Below, in pieces: positions 16,125 to 24,651 of a stretch of DNA of 62,299 bases. Location of the stretch: NCBI RefSeq assembly GCF_016613415.1, contig NZ_JACWCT010000187.1, forward strand, positions 1 through 62,299, written 5' to 3'. Position 1 is the first letter of the stretch. Each line of letters opens with the position of its first letter. The notes beneath the pieces were generated by a model. It was not told the DNA's origin, did no database searches, and saw nothing but the letters and a program-made list of their open reading frames with translations. The position numbers and the translations under genes were made by a program. This stretch comes from Methylobacterium ajmalii (GTDB taxonomy: Bacteria; Pseudomonadota; Alphaproteobacteria; Rhizobiales; Beijerinckiaceae).

Positions 16125-17156
16125 TCACTCGATGGAGACGCGCGGGTCGGCGAGGCCGTAGAGCACGTCGACCGTGAGGTTCACGACGACGAACAGGCTC
16201 GCCATCAAGAGCACGAAGCCCTGGACCGGGGCGTAATCGGAGGCGAGCAGCGCATCGAGCGCGTAGGAGGCGACCCCGGGCCAGGAAAACACTTTCTCCA
16301 CCAGCACGTTGGCCCCGAGCATGGTCGAGAAGACGATGCCCGCGATGGTGAGCACCGGCAGGATCGCGTTGCGCAGCGCATAGGTCACGATCACCCGCCG
16401 CCGCGGCAGGCCGAGCGACCGGGCGGTGCGGATGAAGTCGCTGCCGAGCACGCTCAGCATCGCCGCCCGGGTGATGCGGGCGAGCGGCGCCAGCACGAAC
16501 AACGCCATGGTGAGCGCCGGCAGCACCAGTTGCCCGGCCGCGGCGCGAAAGCCCTCCCAGTCGCCGACGAGCGGGAAGTCGATCAGCAGGAAGCCGGTGA
16601 TGTCCGGTGGGCTCGCCGCGAACACGTCGACGCGGCCGGTCGGGTCCGGCGCCACGCCGAGCAGGTAGTAGAAGACGTAGATCAGCAGCAGCCCCGACAC
16701 GAAGGTCGGGACGCAGACACCGAGCGCGCAGAGGAAGCGCACGGCGTGATCCACCGCCGAGCCGGGCCGGAGCGCCGCCGCGATCCCGAGCGGGATCGCC
16801 AGCGCGAGCGCGATGACGAGCGCCGAGACCGTCAGTTCGAGCGAGGCCGGCAGGCGCTGGCGCAGATCCGCCAGCACGGGCTGGCCGGTCGTCATCGAGC
16901 GGCCGAGCTGGCCGCGCGCCACGTCGCCGAGATAGCGCACCAGCTGCTCGGGCACCGGCTTGTCGAGGCCCATCTGGCGGCGGATCTCCTCGATCTCCGC
17001 CTTGCCGGCATTGGGCCCGGAGGCGAAGAACACCGCCGGGTCGCCGGGCAAAACCCGCATCAGCAGGAAGGTGAAGACCAGGACGCCGAGAAGTGCCGGC
17101 AGCGAGGACAGGAAGCGCCGCCCGGTGCGCCGGGCGATGCCGGAGGCGGAGGCCAT
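16125..17156 (-). CDS. Dipeptide-type ABC permease (DppB-like)
   Basis: 343-aa inner-membrane permease with N-terminal helix LLGVLVFTFLLMRVLPGDPA, typical of DppB/OppB, and a periplasmic loop QMGLDKPVPEQLVRYLGDVARGQLGRS. The coupling segment RTARSLGLPRRRVIVTYALRNAILP is near residue 235. The long insert near residue 175-200 (FAASPPDITGF) is a normal DppB loop. It starts 1 bp after the binding-protein stop codon, so it belongs to the same transcript. Confidence 0.93.
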   Translation of the reverse strand: MASASGIARRTGRRFLSSLPALLGVLVFTFLLMRVLPGDPAVFFASGPNAGKAEIEEIRRQMGLDKPVPEQLVRYLGDVARGQLGRSMTTGQPVLADLRQRLPASLELTVSALVIALALAIPLGIAAALRPGSAVDHAVRFLCALGVCVPTFVSGLLLIYVFYYLLGVAPDPTGRVDVFAASPPDITGFLLIDFPLVGDWEGFRAAAGQLVLPALTMALFVLAPLARITRAAMLSVLGSDFIRTARSLGLPRRRVIVTYALRNAILPVLTIAGIVFSTMLGANVLVEKVFSWPGVASYALDALLASDYAPVQGFVLLMASLFVVVNLTVDVLYGLADPRVSIE

Positions 17157-17157
17157 C

Positions 17158-18771
17158 CTACTTCCTCGACAGGTCGCGGTAATCGACCTGGCGGTGGAAC
17201 TGGTAGGTGTAGCCCTCGACGGATTGGGCCATCACGGCGTCCTGGTTCGGTTGCCAGATCGGGATCTGCGGCATCAGGGCGAGGTGGCGCTTGTTCAGGG
17301 CCCGGGCCTCGTCGTCGTACTTCGCCGGGTCGCGCTCGAACCGCGCCTTGGCGGCGAGCTCGTTGATCTCGGGATCGTCGATCGAGCTGTAGTTCCAGCG
17401 CTGGTTGCCGGTGTAAAAGTTGCGGTAGAAGTAATCCGGCGAGGGCAGCCAGGCGACGATGCCTTCCGTGAAGAACGGCAGCTTCTTTTCGCTCACCTGC
17501 GTCGACATCTGCGCGTCGGGCAGCTTCTGGATCTCGACCTTGACGCCGATCTTTTCGAGCGATTCGCGGATCAGCGCGGCCATCGGCTCGGCGGTGGCGG
17601 CCTGGCCGACATTGAAGCTGAAGGTGGTCGAGAACCCGTCCGGCAGCCCGGCTTTCGCCAGCAGCGCCTTGGCCTTGGGCAGATCGAGGGTCACCGGCTG
17701 GGCGACGGGGAAGACGGGGGCCGGATCGCCCTCGCCCCAGGTCGCACCGAAGAGCGGCTTGCCGCGGCCGAACAGGGCGGCCTTGAACATCGAATCGTAG
17801 GGCAGGGCGTAGGCGAGCGCCTGGCGCACCTCGACCTTGTCGAAGGGCGGCAGCTTCGTGTTGAAGGAGATCAGCGTCACCGCGTTGAATTGCGGCGTGG
17901 CGATCACCTTCAGCTTGCCCCGCTCCTTCAGCGCCAGCGCGTCGTTGGCCTGGAGGTCGATGACGATGTCGGCGTCGCCCTTCTCGACGAGGTTGGCGCG
18001 GGTCGCCGGATCGGGAATGGTCTGGGCGATGATGCGCTTGAAGCCGGCCGGCTTGTCCGGCGCGGCGCCGGTCCAGTCGGCGTTGCGCTTCAGCACCACC
18101 TGCTCGCCGGGCTTGAACACGTCGACGCCGTAGGCGCCGCTGCCGACGGCGTGGTCCTTGAGCCATCCTTGCGCCCACGGGTCCTCCGGCGTCGCGTGCG
18201 ACTTCGCGACCTTGGAGTTGATCACGATGGCGTAGACGGTGGCGAGGTTCGGGAGCGCCAGCCGGTCGGGCTTCGGCAGCGTCACCTTGAAGGTGTGGGG
18301 ATCGACCACCGTGAACTGGTCGGGGCTCGTCAGCGAGCCGGTGAGGAGCTGCGGCGCAGCCAGCGACTTCGCCGAGACGGCGCGGTCGAGCGACCATTTC
18401 ACGTCGTCGGCCGTGACCGGGGTGCCGTCCTGGAACTTGGCGTCCTTGCGCAGGTAGAAGGTGAGGGTGAGGCCGTCGGCGCTGACCTCGTAGCGCTCGG
18501 CCAGCTCGCCGCGCACCGAATCGAGGTCGAACACCCAGTTGTCGCCGAGCTTCTTGCGGCCGAAGGTGACGAGGCGGTCGTAGGTCGAGAGGCTGATCGC
18601 GAAGGCCTCGCGGGTGGTGCCCGGCATGGTCGGGTCGAGGGTGTTGACCGCGGCCCCCGTGACGTAGCGCAGGGTCTCGGCCCGGCTCTGGGCTCTCGCC
18701 GGCCCCGCCACGACGAGGGCCGTGAGCAGGGCCGCCGCGAGGCTGCCCGTCCGCATGCTGGTCTTCGTCAC
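17158..18771 (-). CDS. ABC transporter solute-binding protein (family 5, peptide/nickel type)
   Basis: 537-aa periplasmic binding protein, SBP_bac_5. It has a Sec signal peptide (SLAAALLTALVVAGPARAQS). The family blocks DGLTLTFYLRKDAKFQDGTPVTADDVKWSL (about 100-130) and VRQALAYALPYDSMF (about 320) are clear. GTG 18771 follows a GGAAGGAA box with 6-8 bp spacing; ATG 18756 is the alternative. It captures the substrate for the DppBC-DF transporter that follows immediately. Binding specificity cannot be read from sequence. Confidence 0.92.
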   Translation of the reverse strand: MTKTSMRTGSLAAALLTALVVAGPARAQSRAETLRYVTGAAVNTLDPTMPGTTREAFAISLSTYDRLVTFGRKKLGDNWVFDLDSVRGELAERYEVSADGLTLTFYLRKDAKFQDGTPVTADDVKWSLDRAVSAKSLAAPQLLTGSLTSPDQFTVVDPHTFKVTLPKPDRLALPNLATVYAIVINSKVAKSHATPEDPWAQGWLKDHAVGSGAYGVDVFKPGEQVVLKRNADWTGAAPDKPAGFKRIIAQTIPDPATRANLVEKGDADIVIDLQANDALALKERGKLKVIATPQFNAVTLISFNTKLPPFDKVEVRQALAYALPYDSMFKAALFGRGKPLFGATWGEGDPAPVFPVAQPVTLDLPKAKALLAKAGLPDGFSTTFSFNVGQAATAEPMAALIRESLEKIGVKVEIQKLPDAQMSTQVSEKKLPFFTEGIVAWLPSPDYFYRNFYTGNQRWNYSSIDDPEINELAAKARFERDPAKYDDEARALNKRHLALMPQIPIWQPNQDAVMAQSVEGYTYQFHRQVDYRDLSRK

Positions 18772-18881
18772 GCCGGTTCCTTCCCTGCATCCCCGATCCA
18801 GTCGGCCTTCTTGCAAGGGCCGTTCCAGCGAGCGCCATTCGAGACCAGGGACGAGCCGGGAGCAAGAGCTAACACGAAGGC

Positions 18882-20270
18882 TCAGCGCAGCACCGCCTGG
18901 GGCACGTCGTACGCCTGGAAGTCGGTCCAGTGGCGGTCGAGATCGGCGGTGAACAATCCCCGGGTCAGGCCAGAGACGAGGCGCGGCACCGCGGTCGTCA
19001 TCGCGTTGATCGACGAGCCGGAGGGGCCGTGGCTCACCGTGGAGGCGATGCCGAACAGGTGGATGTTTCCGATCCACGGCGTCAGGCCGGGCTCGCGCTC
19101 GGTGAAGGCGTAGTCGTCGCCGAGATACGGGTAGGCGGCGAGGCGCTCGTCGCGTTCCTCCGGCGGCGGGGCGTAGCGGTCGCCCCAGGTGGCGATGTTG
19201 TGGGCAAACGCTAACAATTCGGGCCGCGCCGCGTAATCGACGGCGATGCCGGTGGCGGCGATCGCGAGATCGGCGGTCACCACGCCCCGCGGCGTGTCGA
19301 GGACGACCGCGCCGCCCTCCATCCGCGCCGCGCGGATGGGGGCGCCGGGGAGAAACCGAAAGGCCGGGTGCCGGGCGCAGCGGTCCCAGGTCGCCTGCGG
19401 AAAGCCCTCGCGCAGGCCCATCACCGCACTCATGAAGCGCCAGCGCCAGGCGTCGTCGAGGTCGCCGAGATGGCGCAGGAAGCCCGCGAAGGTCAGCCAG
19501 CGATAGGGCTGCACCACCTGCGCCTCGGCCCGCCGGCACAGCACGGTCACCGCGGCGGCGCCGGCTTCCAGCGCCGTGGCGGCGTTGTCGAAGGCCGAGG
19601 CACCGGCGCCGATCACCGCGACGCGCTTGCCCGCGAGATGCGCGAAGTCGATGGCGTCGTCGGTGCGGGCGACGCGGCCGGCCGGCAGGTCGCGGAGTGC
19701 GTCGGGCAGGGCCCAGCGCCCGGCGCCCTCCTGGCCGGTGGCGAGCACCACCTTGCGGGCGTAGCGCACCGTGCCACTCAAATCCGTCACTGCCAGGAGA
19801 TCGCCGGCCGGCGCGATCCCGGTGACGGTCACGCCGTTCTCGACCGGCGCGCCGGTGGCGTCGCGCACGAAGGCGAGATACGTGGCCCAGTCCTCCCGGG
19901 GGATCAGGTCCAACGCCTCCCAGGCGGCCTGCCCGTAGCGGGCCTCGTGCCAGGACTGATAGGTGAGCGCCGGCAGGCCGAGATCGGGTCCGGTGAAGTC
20001 CTTCGGGCTGCGCAGGGTGCGCATCCGCGCGTAGGTGAGCCAGGGGCCCTCGAAGCCTTTCGGTGCCCGGTCGAGCACCAGGATGTTGGTGACCTGCGCC
20101 CGCATCAGCCCGAACGCGATGGCGAGGCCGGATTGCCCGGCCCCGACCACGATCACGTCGTGGGCGGGTCGGCCGTCCGGGCCGGTGCGGGGGGTGAGCC
20201 AGGGCGCGCGGGGATGGGCCGTGCGGGCGATCTCGTCGCGGACGCGGAGCCGAAGAGCGTCGAGGGACAT
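18882..20270 (-). CDS. Flavin-containing monooxygenase-like FAD/NAD(P) oxidoreductase
   Basis: 462-aa two-dinucleotide-fold flavoprotein. The FAD site is at about residue 40 (VVGAGQSGLAIAFGLMR) and the NADPH site near 220 (VAVIGAGASAFDNAATALEAGA). The C-terminal ATGIAVDY and LFGIASTVSHGPSG blocks are family-like. It may be an N-hydroxylating or Baeyer-Villiger-type enzyme, or an oxidase of amine-containing compounds. It is third in the minus-strand operon after the epimerase and SDR, 9 bp after the SDR stop, and 110 bp before the binding-protein gene. Its link to the hydantoin genes is unknown. Confidence 0.85.
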   Translation of the reverse strand: MSLDALRLRVRDEIARTAHPRAPWLTPRTGPDGRPAHDVIVVGAGQSGLAIAFGLMRAQVTNILVLDRAPKGFEGPWLTYARMRTLRSPKDFTGPDLGLPALTYQSWHEARYGQAAWEALDLIPREDWATYLAFVRDATGAPVENGVTVTGIAPAGDLLAVTDLSGTVRYARKVVLATGQEGAGRWALPDALRDLPAGRVARTDDAIDFAHLAGKRVAVIGAGASAFDNAATALEAGAAAVTVLCRRAEAQVVQPYRWLTFAGFLRHLGDLDDAWRWRFMSAVMGLREGFPQATWDRCARHPAFRFLPGAPIRAARMEGGAVVLDTPRGVVTADLAIAATGIAVDYAARPELLAFAHNIATWGDRYAPPPEERDERLAAYPYLGDDYAFTEREPGLTPWIGNIHLFGIASTVSHGPSGSSINAMTTAVPRLVSGLTRGLFTADLDRHWTDFQAYDVPQAVLR

Positions 20271-20279
20271 GCAAAACCT

Positions 20280-21026
20280 TCAGGCGGAGAGCCAGCCGCC
20301 CTCGACCGGCAGGGCGGCGCCGGTGGTGAAGGAGGCGGCATCGCTGGCGAGATAGAGGACGGCGCGGGCGACCTCCTCGGGCTGCCCGAGGCGCTTCATC
20401 GCGTGGCGGGCCTCGGAGGCCGCGCGGGCGGCGGCCGGGTCGGCGGCGCGGGCGAAGCTGCGGGCGAGGAGCGGCGTCTCGACCGCGCCCGGCACCACGG
20501 CGTTGACCCGGATGCCGTCAGCGGCGAAGTCGAGCGCCATGGTGCGGGTGAGGCTCAGCACCGCGCCCTTGGCGGCGATGTAGGCGCTGTTGCCGCGCCC
20601 GCCGGCGAGCGCGAGCTGCGAGGCGACCGTGACGATCGCGCCGCCGCCGCGGGCCCGCATCACCGGCACCGCTGCCTTGGCCCACAGCCAGGTGCCGCCG
20701 ACATGGGCGCGGAACACCGCGTCCCAGTCCGCGGGCGCGGTGGTCTCGACGGTGCCGCCCACCGAAAAGCCCGCCGCCGTCACCAGGACATCGATGCCGC
20801 CGAGGCCCGAGACGATCGCCGCGGCGTCGGCGGCGACCGCCCCGGGATCGCCGACATCCGAGGCCCGGGCGAGGCCGCCGATCTCCGCCGCCACGGCCTG
20901 CGCGGCCGCATCGTCCCGGTCGATCACCGCCACCCGGGCGCCGGCCTCGGCGATGAGCCGCGCCGTCGCGGCGCCGATCCCGGAGCCGCCGCCGGTCACC
21001 ACCGCGACCTTGCCGTCGAACCTCAT
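20280..21026 (-). CDS. Short-chain dehydrogenase/reductase (SDR)
   Basis: 248-aa classical SDR with TGGGSGIGAATARLIAE (cofactor loop, Asp after VAVIDRDD suggests NAD preference), catalytic Ser-Tyr-Lys at SQLALAGGRGNSAYIAAKGA, and the C-terminal PEEVARAVLYLASD block. ATG 21026 overlaps the upstream epimerase stop (ATGA), so the two are translationally coupled. Substrate is unknown. It is probably an alcohol or sugar-acid oxidoreductase serving the same pathway as the transporter. Confidence 0.92.
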   Translation of the reverse strand: MRFDGKVAVVTGGGSGIGAATARLIAEAGARVAVIDRDDAAAQAVAAEIGGLARASDVGDPGAVAADAAAIVSGLGGIDVLVTAAGFSVGGTVETTAPADWDAVFRAHVGGTWLWAKAAVPVMRARGGGAIVTVASQLALAGGRGNSAYIAAKGAVLSLTRTMALDFAADGIRVNAVVPGAVETPLLARSFARAADPAAARAASEARHAMKRLGQPEEVARAVLYLASDAASFTTGAALPVEGGWLSA

Positions 21027-22003
21027 CGGACATCCTCCCGCGCGTCGTGCCAGGCCAGGAACGCGTCGGCGGAGGCGTCGCATCCATAGGCGGCCTCCCA
21101 GCCGAGCTCGTCGCGCAGCCGGTCGGTCGCCAGCGGCGGCCGGTCGGTGTCGCCGTGCAGCGTGATCGTCGGGGCCTCGCCCGGTGCGGCGAGGCGGCAG
21201 GCGAAGCCGGCCTGTGCGAGCCGGGACCGCGCCAGCCGCTCGCCCCAGGCCAGCACCGGCCAGACGACGGGGCTCGACACGTTGTAGAGCCGGGAATCCA
21301 GGCGCGGCGCGTGGAGGATCCGCGCCACCGCGGCGGCGGCGTCCGGGGCGTAGAGCCAGTCCCGCAGACCCGGCCGCGGCAGCAGGGCCGGGGTGCCGGC
21401 CCGCGCCGCCGCCCAGATCTGCGCCTGCGGGCTCAGGGTATCGCGAAACGACGTGTCGCGCTCGAACGGGCCGAACACCGCGCTCAGGCGCACGCTCACC
21501 CCGTCGAGTCCCCAATGCCCGCAGAGCCGCGCCAGCACGGCCTCCGAGGCGAACTTGGTGACGGCGTAGAGGCTCTCGGGCCGCGCCGGCAGGTCCTCGG
21601 ACAGGCGCTCGGCTCGCGTCGCGCCGTAGGCCGCCGCCGAGGACAGGTTCACCACCCGGCGCACCCCGGCCCGGCGGCAGGCCTCCAGGATCGGGACGAC
21701 CGCCGAGAGATTGACGGCGAGGATGGATGCCGGATCGGCGGCCTCGCGGGCGGCGTCGGCCGTCACCGCGGCGGCGATCGCCACCGCGTCGGTGCCCGGG
21801 CGGATCGCCGCCGACAGGGCGGCCGGATCGGTCACGTCGCCGGGCACGAGGTCGAGGCGGCCGGGCGGCGCGGCGAGCGCCGCGAGGAGCGCCGGCGGAG
21901 GCGGGGCCCGGTCGAGGAGCCGCACGTCGCCGCCGCCCGCGAGGAGGTGGTGGGCGAGGTTCAGCCCGACGAAGCCGGCTCCGCCCAGGATGACGGTGGT
22001 CAT
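21023..22003 (-). CDS. NAD-dependent epimerase/dehydratase family protein
   Basis: 326-aa extended SDR. The cofactor loop is ILGGAGFVGLNLAHHLL at the N-terminus, and the catalytic Ser...Tyr-Lys set appears as NLSSAAAYG and LYAVTKFASE. This group includes nucleotide-sugar epimerases and lactone-forming sugar dehydrogenases. It is the first gene of the minus-strand operon, divergent from the exporter gene with a 437-bp gap, and overlaps the SDR by 4 bp. Confidence 0.88.
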   Translation of the reverse strand: MTTVILGGAGFVGLNLAHHLLAGGGDVRLLDRAPPPPALLAALAAPPGRLDLVPGDVTDPAALSAAIRPGTDAVAIAAAVTADAAREAADPASILAVNLSAVVPILEACRRAGVRRVVNLSSAAAYGATRAERLSEDLPARPESLYAVTKFASEAVLARLCGHWGLDGVSVRLSAVFGPFERDTSFRDTLSPQAQIWAAARAGTPALLPRPGLRDWLYAPDAAAAVARILHAPRLDSRLYNVSSPVVWPVLAWGERLARSRLAQAGFACRLAAPGEAPTITLHGDTDRPPLATDRLRDELGWEAAYGCDASADAFLAWHDAREDVR

Positions 22004-22440
22004 GGGGTGGGAGAGCTCATGAGTTGGAGGGCCTCACGGGGCGAGGATTCCCTTGGCGCGAGGAGTCCCTTGGGGCGAGGAGTCCCCTGGGGCGAGGGCG
22101 CTCGCGCGGCCCGCGATGCGTCTGCGGACGAGGTGCCGGCATCGAGCCTCCCATGATCGGTTCGGCGCAGCACCATGCACGAAGCAGGCCGACCGGCGGG
22201 TGGCCCCGGCGCGTCCCCTGTCATGAAACCATCATGCCGTCCGGCCAAGAGGTTTCCGGATTCAGCCGACGCGAAACAGTCGCGGCCCGCGCGCCGTGCG
22301 GAGCGTTCGCCGCGGAGCGCCGGGCCGGCCGCGACCAAGCCGGTCTCGAACGGTCGAATTCTCTCAAGCGCCGCGAGTCCGCGAGATGGATGCGCGGCAC
22401 GAGCCGGCAAGGCTGCGCAGCAGAATCGGGGGCAACGGAC
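22004..22440. promoter_or_regulatory. Divergent intergenic region with tandem repeats
   Basis: 437 bp between the importer operon and the exporter gene. It contains the 17-bp tandem repeat described separately. No supported gene or clear promoter is visible in the remainder. Confidence 0.4.
22041..22098 (+). repeat. 17-bp tandem repeat, 3.4 copies
   Basis: Units GCGAGGATTCCCTTGGC (22041), GCGAGGAGTCCCTTGGG (22058), GCGAGGAGTCCCCTGGG (22075) and a partial GCGAGGG (22092). The copies differ at one to three positions. They lie about 40 bp upstream of the minus-strand epimerase start. Confidence 0.75.
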
Positions 22441-24651
22441 ATGGTGCAAGACGCGGCCGCACAGGCCGGCCCCGGCCACGCGGGACCCGGAGCCGCGGAG
22501 CTGCCCGCGGCGCGGCCCGATTCGGGCCTCGGCGCACTCGCCCTCGTCGCCTCGTTCCACCAGGTCCCGTGCGAACCGGCCCAGGTCCGCCACGACCTCG
22601 GCCTCGGCCAGGCCCCGATGAGCGGCGTCGACGTCGTGCGCGGCGCCCGCCGCCTCGGCCTCAAGGGCCGCCTGCTCCAGGACCAGAAGCCGGCGCGCCT
22701 CGACGGCATCCCGCTCCCCGCCATTCTCGAGGTCGACGACGGCCGCTTCGTCGTCCTCGGCCGGCGCCTCGAGGACGGCAAGCTCCGGATCATCGATCCG
22801 GTCGCCCGCACCGCCGACCACGTCGAGCCCGAACTGTTCCTGGCCCGCTGGACCGGCACCATCGTGCTGATCGCGCGCCGCGCCAACCTCCAGACCGCGC
22901 TCCACCATTTCGGCCTGACCTGGTTCGTCCCCTCGGTCTGGCGCTACCGCAAGCCGCTCGCCACGGTGCTGGTCGCCTCGCTGTTCATCCAGCTCTGCGC
23001 GCTGATCACCCCGATCTTCTTCCAGATCACCATCGACAAGGTGCTGGTCCACCGCGGCTACTCGACCCTGACGCTCGTCGCCGTCGGCCTCGTGGCGCTC
23101 GGCCTGTTCCACGTCGTGCTGCAATACCTGCGCGGCTACATCCTCACCCATACCGCGAGCCGGATCGACGTCGAGCTCGGCGCGCGGCTGTTCGACCACC
23201 TGATGCGCCTGCCCCTCGGCTACTTTGAGACGAGGCCCGCCGGCCAGACCGTCGCCCGGGTGCGCGAGCTCGAGACGGTGCGCAACTTCCTCACCGGCCA
23301 GGCGCTCACCTCGGCGATCGACGTGCCGTTCACGCTGCTGTTCCTCGCGATCCTGTACGTCTACTCGCCGCTGCTCGCGCTGATCGTCACCTTGTCGATC
23401 CCCTGCTACATCCTGGTGGCGGTGCTGCTGCGGCCGGTCCTGCGCGAGAAGACCCTGGAGCAGTTCAACCGCTCGGCCCTGTCGAGCCAGTTCCTGATCG
23501 AGTCGGTGGTCGGCATCCACACCGTCAAGGCGCTCGCGGTCGAACCCACCCTCAAGAGCCAGTGGGAGGAGCGGCTCGCCGCCTACGTCAAGACCTCGTT
23601 CGTTGCCGGCCTCGTCGCCAGCATCGGCCAGAACGCGATCCAGTACATCTCCAAGGTCACGACCGCGCTCGTGCTGTTCTTCGGCGCCTACGCGGTGATG
23701 AACGGCGAATTGACCGTCGGCAGCCTGATCGCCTTCAACATGATCATGGGCCAGGTCACCGCGCCGATCCTGCGCCTCAGCCAGCTCTGGCAGGACTTCC
23801 AGCAGGTCAAGGTGTCGCTGGAGCGCCTCGGCGACGTGCTCAACTGCCCGCCGGAGACCCGGGCGCTGGCGCAGGCCCACCTGCCGCCGGCCAAGGGCCA
23901 GGTCACGGTGCGGGGTGTGACCTTCCGCTACCAGCCCGGCACGCCGGAGGTCCTGAGGGACGTCAGCCTCGACATCCCGGCCGGCCAGGTCATCGGCATC
24001 GTCGGCCCGTCGGGCTCGGGCAAGTCGACCTTCACCAAGCTCCTGCAGCGCCTCTACGTGCCCGAGAAGGGCCAGGTGCTGGTCGACGGGGTCGACATCG
24101 CCCAGGTCGATCCGGCCTGGCTGCGGCGCCAGATCGGCGTCGTGCTCCAGGAGAACCTGCTGTTCAACAAGACGGTGTTCGAGAACATCGCGCTCGCCAA
24201 TCCCGGCCTGTCGCGGGCGCAGGTGATGCAGGTGGCCCGGCTGGCCGGCGCCGACGAGTTCATCAACCGGCTGCCGCTCGGCTACGACACCCCGATCGAG
24301 GAGCGCGGCGCCAACCTCTCGGGCGGGCAGCGCCAGCGGCTCGCCATCGCGCGCGCGCTCGCCACCAACCCGCGCATCCTGATCCTCGACGAGGCGACCT
24401 CGGCGCTCGACTACGAGAGCGAGCGGATCATCCAGGAGAACATGAAGCACATCGTGCGCGGCCGCACCGTGATCATCATCGCCCACCGGCTCGCGGCGGT
24501 CAGGATCTGCGACCGGATCATCGCGCTTCAGGACGGGCGCATCGTCGAGGACGGCACCCACCGCGATCTGGTCGAGCGTCCGACCTCGCTCTACGGCCGA
24601 CTGTGGCGCCTGCAATCCGACCACGGCTCAGCCCAAGGAGAGGCCGCGTGA
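22441..24651 (+). CDS. Type I secretion ABC exporter (HlyB-like, C39-like domain)
   Basis: 736-aa exporter of the HlyB type. Residues about 15-140 form a degenerate C39 peptidase-like domain (SGLGALALVASFHQVPC): the usual catalytic CGxxCL motif is absent, so it is a docking domain, not a protease. Six membrane helices lie at about 175-430 (including VWRYRKPLATVLVASLFIQL). The ATPase has Walker A GPSGSGKS at about 522-529, the ABC signature LSGGQRQR near 625, and Walker B LILDEATSALD. ATG 22441 gives MVQDAAAQAG. HlyD starts by a GTGA overlap. Such exporters secrete RTX-type proteins with a C-terminal signal; no such substrate or TolC gene is in the window. Confidence 0.92.
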   Translation: MVQDAAAQAGPGHAGPGAAELPAARPDSGLGALALVASFHQVPCEPAQVRHDLGLGQAPMSGVDVVRGARRLGLKGRLLQDQKPARLDGIPLPAILEVDDGRFVVLGRRLEDGKLRIIDPVARTADHVEPELFLARWTGTIVLIARRANLQTALHHFGLTWFVPSVWRYRKPLATVLVASLFIQLCALITPIFFQITIDKVLVHRGYSTLTLVAVGLVALGLFHVVLQYLRGYILTHTASRIDVELGARLFDHLMRLPLGYFETRPAGQTVARVRELETVRNFLTGQALTSAIDVPFTLLFLAILYVYSPLLALIVTLSIPCYILVAVLLRPVLREKTLEQFNRSALSSQFLIESVVGIHTVKALAVEPTLKSQWEERLAAYVKTSFVAGLVASIGQNAIQYISKVTTALVLFFGAYAVMNGELTVGSLIAFNMIMGQVTAPILRLSQLWQDFQQVKVSLERLGDVLNCPPETRALAQAHLPPAKGQVTVRGVTFRYQPGTPEVLRDVSLDIPAGQVIGIVGPSGSGKSTFTKLLQRLYVPEKGQVLVDGVDIAQVDPAWLRRQIGVVLQENLLFNKTVFENIALANPGLSRAQVMQVARLAGADEFINRLPLGYDTPIEERGANLSGGQRQRLAIARALATNPRILILDEATSALDYESERIIQENMKHIVRGRTVIIIAHRLAAVRICDRIIALQDGRIVEDGTHRDLVERPTSLYGRLWRLQSDHGSAQGEAA

